A stretch of 35,552 bases of DNA. Source: Robiginitomaculum sp. (lineage in GTDB: Bacteria > Pseudomonadota > Alphaproteobacteria > Caulobacterales > Maricaulaceae). The translations under genes were made by a program, and so were the position numbers. A model generated the notes under the pieces. The model searched no databases. It was given only the letters and a program-made list of their open reading frames with translations, and was not told the origin of the DNA. The stretch lies in the NCBI GenBank assembly GCA_002733905.1, contig NVXK01000028.1, positions 5,571 to 41,122 of the forward strand, given 5' to 3'. Shown here one piece after another: positions 1 to 6,955 of this stretch. The first letter of the stretch is position 1, and every line of letters begins with the position of its first letter.

Positions 1-29
1 TGAATAATGAGCGGTGACAAAAGAAAAGC

Positions 30-170
30 CTACCAGAATTTTTTGAATTCGAGCAAATTCAGGCCACCAAAGAGAATGGCTGCCAATGCGAAGGCGAACA
101 ATGCAGGGTCCATTGTAAATAGACCAAAAATATCGACGCCAGATTGAACAAAATTAGAAATGTTAGCCAT
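30..170 (-). CDS. Small single-pass membrane protein, unknown function
   Basis: This encodes a 46-residue protein starting MANISNFVQ and ending EFKKFW. It has one hydrophobic segment at about residues 20-40 (DPALFAFALAAILFGGLNLL), so it is probably a small inner-membrane protein. An upstream in-frame ATG at 224 would add 18 residues. I chose the ATG at 170 because an AGAGG Shine-Dalgarno sits seven bases before it and the added residues look non-coding. No family is recognised. It stands alone, divergent from the VOC gene at 363. Confidence 0.55.
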   Translation of the reverse strand: MANISNFVQSGVDIFGLFTMDPALFAFALAAILFGGLNLLEFKKFW

Positions 171-362
171 GATATGCCTCTTATATGAAACGCAAAGAAA
201 AATGCCTTGAAAAGAATCTTTCAAAAATTATGTATCTGGTCGCTCTATACAGTCCTTATGGGCAAAGGCCAAGGGGAGAGTGTTCGTCACGCCTAAAATT
301 TTGCCCTAGAGCTAGGCCTGTTTATGCCTTATCGTGTTGAACGCAGTATGAATGGAGGCTTT

Positions 363-725
363 ATGGCGAAAATACTTGGACTGGGTGGCGTGTTTTTCAA
401 ATGCAAGGATACCAAAGCTTATCAAGACTGGTGGAAAACCCATATGGGCGTCGCCGTATCTGAATGGGGGGCAATGGAATGGAAAAGCGATGGAAAATCG
501 TTCACATTAATGTCTCCCTTCTCTGATGATACAGAATATATGCAACCCTCAACCGCACAATTTATGATAAATTTACGGGTGGACGATGTGGCTGGCATGC
601 TCGAAAAAGCACGTGCAGGCGGCGCAAAAATTGTCGGCGAGATCAGCGATGAGGGATATGGGGTCTTTGGTTGGTTTATTGACCCCGAAGGTGTAAAGAT
701 TGAATTGTGGGAAGATAAACCGTGA
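363..725 (+). CDS. VOC (glyoxalase/bleomycin resistance) family protein
   Basis: This 120-residue protein has the length and ending of a single VOC-fold module: an N-terminal betaalpha half starting at GLGGVFFKCKDTKAYQDWW and a C-terminal strand FIDPEGVKIELWE. That ending carries the acidic residue (the E of IELWE) that often binds metal in this superfamily. The reading frame is open from an ATG at 324. The ATG at 363 is preferred because GGAGG lies a few bases upstream and homology to the fold begins there. VOC proteins include isomerases, dioxygenases and resistance proteins, and the substrate cannot be told from sequence. It lies 41 bases before kbp on the same strand and could be co-transcribed with it. 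Confidence 0.85.
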   Translation: MAKILGLGGVFFKCKDTKAYQDWWKTHMGVAVSEWGAMEWKSDGKSFTLMSPFSDDTEYMQPSTAQFMINLRVDDVAGMLEKARAGGAKIVGEISDEGYGVFGWFIDPEGVKIELWEDKP

Positions 726-766
726 TTCGACACGGGTGTACCTAAAAGAATTAAAAGGAGAAAACC

Positions 767-1222
767 ATGTTTGGAGCAATGATTTTTGCCAAAGCGGCAG
801 GAAGTAAATTAAAGGGATTATTCAAAGGCAAGAAGGGCAAAGAAATTCTTGAAAAAGAAGTCAGCGACCTTGGCCTAAATTCACAAGGCGTAGATATTCA
901 TGTGGACGATGACGGCAAAGTGACCATTTCAGGCAAAGCTGTCTCCCAAGAAATGAAAGAGAAAATCATTCTGGCCGTCGGCAATGTCTCTGGCGTTGGC
1001 GAAGTCAATGACGAAGCCGAAACCGAAGACGGCGGCGTAGCCTCAAAATTTCACGAAGTTGTCAGTGGTGATACGCTCTGGGGTGTTTCGAAAACTTACT
1101 ACGGTAAAGGCAACCGCTATATGGAAATTTTCCACGCCAACGAACCTATGCTCTCCCACCCCGACAAAATCTACGTCGGCCAAATGCTCCGCATCCCTGC
1201 AGACGCAAAAGCCAGCGTTTAA
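767..1222 (+). CDS. kbp: Kbp-like BON + LysM domain protein
   Basis: The 151-residue protein has the architecture and length of E. coli Kbp (YgaU): a short amphipathic N-terminus, a BON domain at about residues 25-85 (VTISGKAVSQEMKEKIILAV), then a LysM domain at about 95-148 (VVSGDTLWGVSKTYYG to KIYVGQMLRIP). Kbp in E. coli is a cytoplasmic K+-binding protein linked to growth under osmotic stress. No signal peptide is evident here, which fits a cytoplasmic location. AAAAGGAG precedes the ATG. The stop codon falls inside the first unit of a 15-bp tandem repeat, so the last residues could drift. Family assignment is firm; the potassium role is transferred from the E. coli protein. Confidence 0.88.
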   Translation: MFGAMIFAKAAGSKLKGLFKGKKGKEILEKEVSDLGLNSQGVDIHVDDDGKVTISGKAVSQEMKEKIILAVGNVSGVGEVNDEAETEDGGVASKFHEVVSGDTLWGVSKTYYGKGNRYMEIFHANEPMLSHPDKIYVGQMLRIPADAKASV

Positions 1223-1290
1223 GAAACAAGTGTTTAAGAATCAAGTGTTTAAGAAACAAGCGTTTAAGACGCAAATATTTAACACAGCAA
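1215..1290 (+). repeat. 15-bp tandem repeat overlapping the kbp stop codon
   Basis: Four near-identical 15-bp units (consensus GTGTTTAAGAAACAA) run 1215-1229, 1230-1244, 1245-1259 and 1260-1274. A degraded fifth unit follows to about 1290. The TAA of kbp is in unit one. Each unit carries the same TTTAA, so frame-keeping copy changes still leave a stop. The shifted frame spells repeated K-Q-x-F-K but has no support as a gene. Confidence 0.85.
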
Positions 1291-1319
1291 GCATCGCAGA
1301 GATGCATGCGTAATATTTA

Positions 1320-1357
1320 ATTTAGGGCCGCGCAGTGCAAACTGCGCGGCCCTAAAT
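1320..1357. other. Perfect 17-bp inverted repeat with GCAA tetraloop
   Basis: The arms 1320-1336 and 1341-1357 are perfectly complementary (ATTTAGGGCCGCGCAGT and its reverse complement), with a GCAA loop, a GNRA tetraloop in RNA. No U-run follows on either strand, so it is not a textbook Rho-independent terminator. It could still end kbp transcription or be an insertion-related palindrome. It directly abuts the truncated lipoprotein module starting at about 1362. The rest of the stretch 1223-1428 holds only the tandem repeat and that module. Confidence 0.8.
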
Positions 1358-1361
1358 GTTT

Positions 1362-1418
1362 CATCTCAAGCGTGGTGGAGTGGGACGAGTGATTTTGGTG
1401 CCGAGTGGAAAGAAATGC
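1362..1418 (+). repeat. Truncated GRVILVP module, copy A
   Basis: This 57-bp piece matches the 3' end of the long module at 3370-3622. It encodes KRGGVGRVILVPSGKKC. The frame is open from an ATG at 1356 inside the hairpin and continues as ESGDE to a TAA at 1434-1436, overlapping the ATG (1429) of the next gene. It is a remnant of a lipoprotein gene whose 5' part is missing, cut at the inverted repeat. It may now serve only as a leader that supplies GAGTGGAG as ribosome binding site for the next ORF. Confidence 0.8.
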
Positions 1419-1428
1419 GAGAGTGGAG

Positions 1429-2097
1429 ATGAATAAAGTTATGATGACAAATGTAAGAATGAAGAAAGCTTTGAGTTTTTTGTTGCCTATCCTTGTATGT
1501 GTTGGGTGTAATGCGCCGTCATCTGCGGCGCAAGATAAGGCGTAAAAAAATGATGAAAAACCTGCACAAATAATCACGCAAAAGCAACAGCCAAAACAAG
1601 ATGAACTTGACCCAATGAAGAATCCCAAAAACTTCTTTCCGTCACTCGCATCAATAGCTTACAAGAAAAACCATACTTTATCCTGCGGTAATTCTAAAAT
1701 TATTGATGAACAGCGCCTCTATGATAAATTGAAATACGTTACCGACGAACATGTAAAACAGGCAAGGTTTTTACTGCATGTAGCCGTTTGTAATGACTTG
1801 GCTTATAATTTCTCAAAGGCAATTCGTGATGCACAAAGTGTTGTTTTTATAGAGGATATAAGAGGGCAAAAATCTGAGGAACTTGAAATAGCTCTTTCCC
1901 TTTTAGCTACGCACGTTTTTGGAGGTTATGATATTCAGGCTTGGGCGCATTACCGTTTAAAGAGTGGTGGACTTGTATTGAGAGACGGCTTTAAACGCTC
2001 CGATGAACGAAATGGTAGAGCCATTAAGTCTAGAGTGAGGAGTAATTTAGTGATATTTTTCAACTTCCGATTGGAAAATATTGGGTGGAGAAGGTAG
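1429..2097 (+). pseudogene. Predicted lipoprotein gene split by an in-frame TAA
   Basis: From the ATG at 1429 the frame encodes a lipoprotein-type signal (KKALSFLLPILVCVGC) and then AAQDKA before a TAA at 1543-1545. The same frame then stays open as KNDEKPAQ and onward to 2097, so one base change separates the signal from about 183 further residues. An internal ATG at 1615 could give a 160-residue cytoplasmic product. The lipobox has Cys at -3 (VCVGC), so lipidation is likely but not certain. The body contains LYDKLKYVTDEHVKQARFLL and is not recognised. The start overlaps the stop of module copy A, suggesting translational coupling. It could be a true pseudogene, a read-through gene or a sequencing error. 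Confidence 0.7.
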
Positions 2098-2118
2098 ATG
2101 TCACATCGAATAGTTAGG

Positions 2119-2264
2119 CCGCATCATCTAGCGCGTAAACCTCTACATCTAAAACAACCCCCAACAACAAAACCTGCAAACCCAACTTCAACCAAATCTA
2201 TCAACCGCCACTCAAGCTTGACGGAGTGGGGCGAGTGATTTTGGTGCCGAGTGGAAGAAAATGT
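2119..2264 (+). repeat. Truncated GRVILVP module, copy B
   Basis: This region aligns with the middle and 3' end of the long module (3370-3622), but is more diverged and lacks the signal peptide part. In the shared frame it reads ASSSA, a TAA at 2136-2138, then TSTSKTTPNNKTCKPNFNQ, IYQPPLKLDGVGRVILVP and SGRKCEVVG. It ends at a TGA that overlaps the ATG of the following gene as ATGA. It is a decayed paralogue of the 5' half of the genes at 3350 and 6912. Confidence 0.85.
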
Positions 2265-2275
2265 GAGGTGGTCGG

Positions 2276-3198
2276 ATGAAACTACGTGTCCTATTGTTTT
2301 GCACTGTTGTGTGCACAGCATGCCAAAATGATGTGCAGCCTGTTTATGAAGATGAAGTGAATATATCTCCTCTAAGTGATAAACAAGAAAAAAATTCAAC
2401 AATATAGTGGAAAGATTACATTGCAAAGATGCTATGTCGCCTTTGGGGGTGTACAGAGGCAGTAACGTGGAAATCATTTCTTATAATGAGTATAACAAGG
2501 CCATTGATCCGATAGATTTTAAGTGGGTGATTGAAAGCCCTTTTTTTGAGAGAGCAAAAGAACAATTTGATATAAAGTTTTTAAAAGTAGATAATGGAGG
2601 TTTTACGTCGGGGGAGAGGCTTCGGGTAAATATTATTCACTATGCTCTAAGGCAAGGTGGGTCAAAACATGAAGGCCCAAGACACCCTCTCGAAGAAAAC
2701 TATGAAAATTCTTATCTTGCTGACGCGATAAATTTTTCTCCTAGGCGACTTATGAGTCAGTATAAACATTTTCACTGTAGAGGAGACTATACCTGTTCCG
2801 CGCTGTCCCCCAATGACGGGATCCATGAAAACTTGCCCGCAATGCGAAGTATTTCAGGTTTTATCAAATATAAAGATGGCGCTCCAGCGGAAACCTATTG
2901 CTTTAACCTCGGCTCTCCTCCTCAGGTTAAATCTAAAGTGGTTATTGTAGACGGAAAGCGTGTAAATATGAATATACCCAGCCAAGAATATTATCTTCGT
3001 AGGTATACGGAATGTTTTGCCCGATCTTTTGGGTATTCCAAATATGCCTTTGGCCCTGCAAAGTTTGAGGGCATTGAGGGATTGTCCAGCCTGTTTGCGG
3101 TTAAAAGAAGGGCGCCTTGGGGGGCTGTAGAGTTATCTGAGGAAGAGATCGTGAACACCATAAATTGTTTAAGTGAAAATAGAGGCTTCAATGAGTGA
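2276..3198 (+). pseudogene. Predicted lipoprotein, frameshifted at an A7 run; DUF2927-like C-terminus
   Basis: The ATG at 2276 opens a lipoprotein signal (MKLRVLLFCTVVCTAC, candidate lipid Cys16) and runs to a TAG at 2405-2407. The body continues in another frame, open from 2383 and callable from a GTG at 2407 as a 263-residue ORF. Slipping back one base in the A7 run at 2388-2394 joins both into one protein of about 307 residues. The C-terminal part has C-x(n)-ECFARSFG and a later NTINC, a pattern shared with the genes at 6912 and 8649 and loosely like DUF2927 proteins of Alphaproteobacteria. The start overlaps the stop of module B (ATGA). Whether this is a mutation, phase variation or programmed slippage cannot be told. 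Confidence 0.7.
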
Positions 3199-3322
3199 AT
3201 TAGGTTCAAATTATAGAACTATAGATTTAATAGGGCATTATGGCAGAATTCCAAGAAATGTACATATCTCCTCTGGATTTACGGGGTGGCGAGTGGGTGA
3301 CTCTGTTACGTCTTATGGTTAA
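3191..3322 (+). CDS. Small ORF, possibly a truncated gene
   Basis: This 43-residue ORF (MSELGSNYRT to GDSVTSYG) starts inside the last codons of the preceding gene, with GAGGC just upstream. Its TAA (3320-3322) lies at the first bases of the 51-bp repeat at 3319. That suggests a longer gene was cut when the repeat was inserted or recombined. No signal peptide or known domain is seen. It may not be expressed as a functional protein. Confidence 0.35.
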   Translation: MSELGSNYRTIDLIGHYGRIPRNVHISSGFTGWRVGDSVTSYG

Positions 3323-3369
3323 GGGGCGAAGGTTGTATTGGGTATGTGAATGCGTCACGGAAATAGCAT
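3319..3369 (+). repeat. 51-bp direct repeat, copy R1
   Basis: The sequence from TTAAGGGGCGAAGG to GGAAATAGCAT is repeated with one mismatch at 4911-4961. In both places it immediately precedes a lipoprotein gene and supplies the start codon and leader residues MRHGNSI. It probably carries the translation start, and perhaps a promoter, for the downstream gene. Confidence 0.9.
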
Positions 3370-4879
3370 TGTGAGAAGGCTTATTATGGGATTGCGTTTA
3401 CCTGTGTGTGGATTGGTTTTATTTGCGCTTATGGGGTGCCAAAGTGTACCTAAATCGAGTGACGCGGATATTGCAGAGGCTTCATCTAGCTCACAAACCT
3501 CTACATTAAACACACCTTCCAATAATAAAACCTGTAAACCCAGCTTCAAGCAAATCTATCAACCACCACTCAAGCTCGGTGGCACGGGGCGGGTGATTTT
3601 GGTGCCGAGTGGGGAGAGGTGTAGAGGAAGTATCGCCAAGAAGTTAATTCAAAAAAATGAAGTCCCTGTGACGGCGGCTTCTTATCAGGATTATAGTGAT
3701 GAAAATTTTGACTTCCATGATACTATTGAGGATTTCCAATCAATACTAGAAGATGAACCATTTTTGGATATTGTTGATTTTTACGTGAAAGTAAATACAG
3801 ATTATAATTTATTATTAAAAGGAATTGACGGACGGTTAGAAGTTCTTTTGCATGAGGGGGAAGCCGTAAATTGGTGTGAAGAGGAAAATTTTTTCGCAAA
3901 ATATGACTTTAATTGTTCGAACTCTTTAGGTGACATGAGTGCCGCTTTCTTTAAATATTTTTCTCTCGCTGAAAACTATATGTTTCATGCACCATGTAAT
4001 AAAGTTGGCCGATGTTTAGGTGATAAACATTATAAGAAAAGTTTAGAAGTGCTAAAATCAATTGCAGGGTATTCAACGGCAGAGTGGATTAATCCTGATA
4101 TTCTTGAGGACCCTCACCGTCCCAATATGAGTGATTCAACAGAAATAATAAATTCTAAATCTTGTAAAACTGCTTTGTATTCAAATCTCATTTATCAACG
4201 ATTATATAGATATGCAAAAACAAGCGTTAATAAAAAAGAAAAAACAAAAGCGCTTAACAAGGTTACCGCAAACTTTAAGTACTTTTCAAATGGGGTTTTG
4301 TCTGAAGATAGTGACTTTCAAGAACAATATAAAAAATGTGCTGAATGGGAAAGGGCCCCGTACACAGGGTTTTCGATATTAGAAATTTCAAATATTTATA
4401 ATTCACTGCTATCAAAAGCAATAACTGCAGATGTCGCATTAGATCAGTTGAAGGAATTCGAGGTGAAATTACTAAAAAAAAGAAGAACTGAATTATCTAT
4501 TCCTAGTGGTCGGGAAAGGCTCTTGCTTGACGATGGTTTCACCAAACAGGCCACGATTGTTTTATACTTGAGCACATATGTGTTTATTTATGAAAATTAT
4601 AATGAATCATGGAGTAGGTGGCATAAAGATGAACGCTCTCCATTCTGGTATACAGGGATAAATGATTTTATAGATAAATTAGAAATGCATATATTGACAT
4701 TTTCACCCAAAATGAACCGTACTGTTTGGCGTCAAAGCGCAAGAACATTGGTCGTTTTTTATGATAATGCCGCAGAAAAATTGATGTCTGATGGGGATGT
4801 TTTCGAGAGTTTAATCATGAAAAAACAAAGTGTTTGTACGCTAGCCGCAATACACAAGATTGGTGGTGTTTGTGAATAA
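3350..4879 (+). CDS. Mosaic lipoprotein with constant N-terminal module and unique C-terminal region
   Basis: This 509-residue protein has a lipoprotein signal (LRLPVCGLVLFALMGC, lipobox LMGC, lipid Cys30), a Ser/Thr/Asn-rich linker, and then the constant segment KTCKPSFKQIYQPPLKLGG followed by GRVILVPSGERC (to about residue 91). That first 91-residue part is almost identical at the DNA level to the start of the gene at 6912. The remaining 420 residues are not recognised. They are rich in Lys, Tyr and Asn, with several Cys (CNKVGRC, VCTLAAIHKIGGVC) that suggest a disulfide-bonded exported domain. The ATG at 3350 comes from repeat R1; a GTG at 3371 is an alternative start kept in both module copies. 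No function is assigned. Confidence 0.75.
   Translation: MRHGNSIVRRLIMGLRLPVCGLVLFALMGCQSVPKSSDADIAEASSSSQTSTLNTPSNNKTCKPSFKQIYQPPLKLGGTGRVILVPSGERCRGSIAKKLIQKNEVPVTAASYQDYSDENFDFHDTIEDFQSILEDEPFLDIVDFYVKVNTDYNLLLKGIDGRLEVLLHEGEAVNWCEEENFFAKYDFNCSNSLGDMSAAFFKYFSLAENYMFHAPCNKVGRCLGDKHYKKSLEVLKSIAGYSTAEWINPDILEDPHRPNMSDSTEIINSKSCKTALYSNLIYQRLYRYAKTSVNKKEKTKALNKVTANFKYFSNGVLSEDSDFQEQYKKCAEWERAPYTGFSILEISNIYNSLLSKAITADVALDQLKEFEVKLLKKRRTELSIPSGRERLLLDDGFTKQATIVLYLSTYVFIYENYNESWSRWHKDERSPFWYTGINDFIDKLEMHILTFSPKMNRTVWRQSARTLVVFYDNAAEKLMSDGDVFESLIMKKQSVCTLAAIHKIGGVCE
3370..3622 (+). repeat. Long GRVILVP module, copy C
   Basis: This 253-bp segment is matched by 6956-7208 with only about nine mismatches that I could count over most of its length. 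It encodes the signal peptide, linker and the two-Cys segment ending GRVILVPSGERC. Homology stops sharply on both sides: upstream is repeat R1, downstream the unique part of the 3350 gene. Partial copies are at 1362, 2119 and 8596. Confidence 0.9.
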
Positions 4880-4910
4880 AAATAATCTGAGTATTAGAAA
4901 GCAGGATGCC

Positions 4911-4961
4911 TTAAGGGGCGAAGGTTGTATTGGGTATGTGGATGCGTCACGGAAATAGCAT
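4911..4961 (+). repeat. 51-bp direct repeat, copy R2
   Basis: This is the second copy of the 3319-3369 repeat, differing at one position (GTGGATG instead of GTGAATG). It provides the ATG at 4942 and the leader MRHGNSI of the next lipoprotein. Beyond it only weak similarity to the long module persists (KLIRMGL against RLIMGL). Confidence 0.9.
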
Positions 4962-5904
4962 AAAGCTTATCCGTATGGGGCTGATGTTTTCGTTGATGTT
5001 ACCTTTGTCGTCTTGTGACGCTATGAATGTAAATTCAGAGAAAAACACAGAAAAAAGAGAAGAACGAAGACAAGCGACAAAAAAAAATGTCCTTAAGAAA
5101 TATGTAGCAAAGCTTGAAAAGAAAGCAGCGCAAAGCGAGCGCTTCAAGAAACAACAAGAGGTTTATGGCATAAAAAAATGGGGGGAACCCATGCATGCTA
5201 AACTTGATAACCCTATTTATAAAATGCCGCTTGGAGCTTGTTTTGATTTAAGTAAGGTTGAATATCCATGGTATGTGATGAGTGAAGATAAATTGGCTTC
5301 AACGAGATGGAGCCCTCCAACAGGTTTCAGGCTCGGCGCTGAAATGGATTATTTCGGTTTTCCGCATGTGACTGTGGAGAGTGACAGTGTGATTTTGAAT
5401 GACCAATATTATTTTACTGTATTGGTGTGGGGCGGGACGCGAGAGAAAAAAAGAAAAAAAGAGTTGTGGGGGCCAGGAATGTGGGAAGTTTCCGAGGAGT
5501 GGGTACGAAGCGCTCTTGACGAAAGCAAAATATTAGTGTCCTCAAAGAAACCTCTTTTAACATCTGGAAAGTGGTCGTTTACCCAGTACGGCATGCGCGT
5601 ATATTCTCCTAGGGCGCCATATGCGCAAACAGGTAGTTCCTTTGTTGGTGTAGATATTGTGAATGGGGCTTATTATAATGACGACAAATGGATTAACGAA
5701 AACAATGGGCCACATGGTTTTATTGGTAACTACCCGATAGATGAAGATAAGATGAGTTATCTATATGGTGAGGGTAGTTATACTAGTTCAGATGGTAAGT
5801 ATTATGTTGTTTTTAACCTTCCGACATTTGCCACGCCTCATATCGCCGAAGTGTTTGACCTTATTGAGAACAAATTGAAATCCATACGCGTACCGTGTGA
5901 ATAG
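4942..5904 (+). CDS. Predicted lipoprotein of unknown function
   Basis: The 320-residue product has a signal ending in LPLSSC (lipid Cys25). A strongly basic, probably helical stretch follows at about residues 30-75 (repeated K, R, E and Q), then a C-terminal domain of mixed strands rich in Trp, Tyr and Gly. It ends VPCE. TTG and ATG starts at 4930 and 4936 are possible. The ATG at 4942 is preferred because it matches the start used at 3350 within the shared repeat. The GRVILVP segment is absent. No family is recognised. It sits between two other lipoprotein genes of the mosaic locus and is transcribed in the same direction. Confidence 0.7.
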   Translation: MRHGNSIKLIRMGLMFSLMLPLSSCDAMNVNSEKNTEKREERRQATKKNVLKKYVAKLEKKAAQSERFKKQQEVYGIKKWGEPMHAKLDNPIYKMPLGACFDLSKVEYPWYVMSEDKLASTRWSPPTGFRLGAEMDYFGFPHVTVESDSVILNDQYYFTVLVWGGTREKKRKKELWGPGMWEVSEEWVRSALDESKILVSSKKPLLTSGKWSFTQYGMRVYSPRAPYAQTGSSFVGVDIVNGAYYNDDKWINENNGPHGFIGNYPIDEDKMSYLYGEGSYTSSDGKYYVVFNLPTFATPHIAEVFDLIENKLKSIRVPCE

Positions 5905-5912
5905 GAGGCTTT

Positions 5913-5996
5913 ATGCCAGATACAGTATCTGATTTTACACCGTCTGAACTTGCAAAAATTAAGAATTTACAGGGTAGGAAATGGGATGAAAATTAA
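5913..5996 (+). CDS. Very small ORF with strong ribosome binding site
   Basis: This 27-residue ORF (MPDTVSDFTPSELAKIK then NLQGRKWDEN) begins six bases after an AGGAGG overlapping the end of the preceding gene. It ends in TAA inside the start of a frameshifted membrane ORF at 5986. The good Shine-Dalgarno and close spacing suggest translation, perhaps to couple the next ORF. It could also be a truncated gene start. No homology is recognised. Confidence 0.4.
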   Translation: MPDTVSDFTPSELAKIKNLQGRKWDEN

Positions 5997-6200
5997 GAAA
6001 TTTAATAAAAGACCCCGTTATTTTATAAGAATTTTATTATAGTTGTGCTTGTAATAATCCCAATATCAGTGACCGCTATTTTAGGTTTGTATTCCAGAAT
6101 TCATATAAAAGATGGTTTGTGGTTTACTTTGCGTAAAGCAGAAAACCTAAAAAATGAAAAACGTAAGCGTTTGGTGAACCCCGCCTTGTGTAGATATTAA
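5986..6200 (+). pseudogene. Frameshifted small membrane protein
   Basis: An ATG at 5986 begins MKIKKFNKRP, and this frame soon reaches TAG. A second frame, entered by a shift around the CCCC run at 6013-6016, continues FIIVVLVIIPISVTAILGLY, a clear membrane segment, then a basic tail ending NPALCRY at a TAA (6198). Joined, they would make a single-pass protein of about 70 residues. It is broken, or an indel lies in the C-run. From 6201 to 6331 I see nothing beyond a G-rich possible ribosome binding site (6289-6294) before the next gene. Confidence 0.45.
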
Positions 6201-6331
6201 CTGCCCAGCGCGTATTTTTGCCTTGTGATTTTTTCTTTATTCTGGCAACGTCCGAGTAACTAGAACGCAAGAATTGTTGGACAAAAAAGGGGGGTGTCAT
6301 AGTAAAAAATATTGCATATTACGTTCTATGC

Positions 6332-6721
6332 ATGCCGTTCCTTGTTTATGCGTTGATACGGCTATTTGGTAATTTTGCACTCTTTGGACAAATTACTGGT
6401 TGGTTTAAAAGTGAAGTTGGCGCTTTGATAATCAAAAAAATCACCGAAGGCATGGATAAGCTCAACCCGCAAGCATTTATTAAAGTCTCCCCCGGTATTT
6501 ATTTAGCCTATGTTGCAGTTGTTGGGATAACTATGGCAGTCGGGACGATAGGCATACTTCTCAAGCAAAATTGGGGGTTTTATTTTATGACTGCATATTG
6601 CCTTTTATTCATAGTTGGGATCGTGAATTTTAAGGCTTTCAATATTAAAGTAGTGATTTTCGCATTTTATGTTGTTGCACTTATTATCTTATATTTCCTA
6701 CGCAGCAAGACAAGAGCATAG
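6332..6721 (+). CDS. Small multi-pass membrane protein
   Basis: This 129-residue protein has about three hydrophobic segments: around residues 50-75 (YLAYVAVVGITMAVGTIGIL), 82-98 (GFYFMTAYCLLFIVGIV) and 105-123 (VVIFAFYVVALIILYFL). A further partly hydrophobic N-terminus (MPFLVYALIRLFGNFALFG) precedes them. The frame is open upstream through VKNIAYYVLC, and GGGGGG lies at 6289-6294, so the true start may be upstream at a codon that is now ATA or GTA. No family is recognised. It belongs to the accessory block but carries none of its repeated modules. Confidence 0.55.
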   Translation: MPFLVYALIRLFGNFALFGQITGWFKSEVGALIIKKITEGMDKLNPQAFIKVSPGIYLAYVAVVGITMAVGTIGILLKQNWGFYFMTAYCLLFIVGIVNFKAFNIKVVIFAFYVVALIILYFLRSKTRA

Positions 6722-6849
6722 GTCAGCCAACTCACTGTTAAGCTTACGTCTCAATCAAGCTGTAGGCAATAGCGGCAGAATGCAGCCAAGATAAATAATT
6801 CTTTCTGCCAATCGTGATGTTGGGGTCTGTTCAGGCTGAGGGCGATATG

Positions 6850-6955
6850 TGATGTGCCCCTAGCTTTGTAGACATTTTGTTTGGTGAAAGTGGAAGCAAG
6901 GAGATTTACAAATGGGAACAGGAATACGGTATACAGGCGAGTTCAAACGAGATGT
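6850..6955 (+). mobile_element. Probable IS3-family left-end remnant
   Basis: The segment opens with TGATGTGCCCC and TTGTAGACA, resembling terminal inverted repeats of IS3-family elements. A proper AGGAG site and an ATG at 6912 follow, encoding GIRYTGEFKRDVV, like the start of an OrfA transposase (family pattern R-x-x-F-K-x-x-x-V). The remnant ends exactly where the lipoprotein module begins (6956), so only the terminus and about 15 codons of orfA survive. No right end or OrfB was found in the window. Family assignment is from memory of consensus patterns. Confidence 0.45.

Noticed and set aside
1059-1313. ORF with K-Q-x-F-K repeats overlapping kbp
   Set aside because: It is a shifted reading of the 15-bp tandem repeat inside and after the LysM gene; no independent start or ribosome binding site.
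3371-3373. GTG as the true start of the long-module lipoproteins
   Set aside because: It is conserved in both copies and possible, but the ATGs at 3350 and 6912 have equal or better ribosome binding sites; noted as an alternative only.
6722-6849. Reverse-strand open stretch (WQKELFILAAFCRYCLQLD) next to the IS3-like end, as a possible transposase tail
   Set aside because: No transposase motif could be recognised and no start is present; the similarity is too weak to call.
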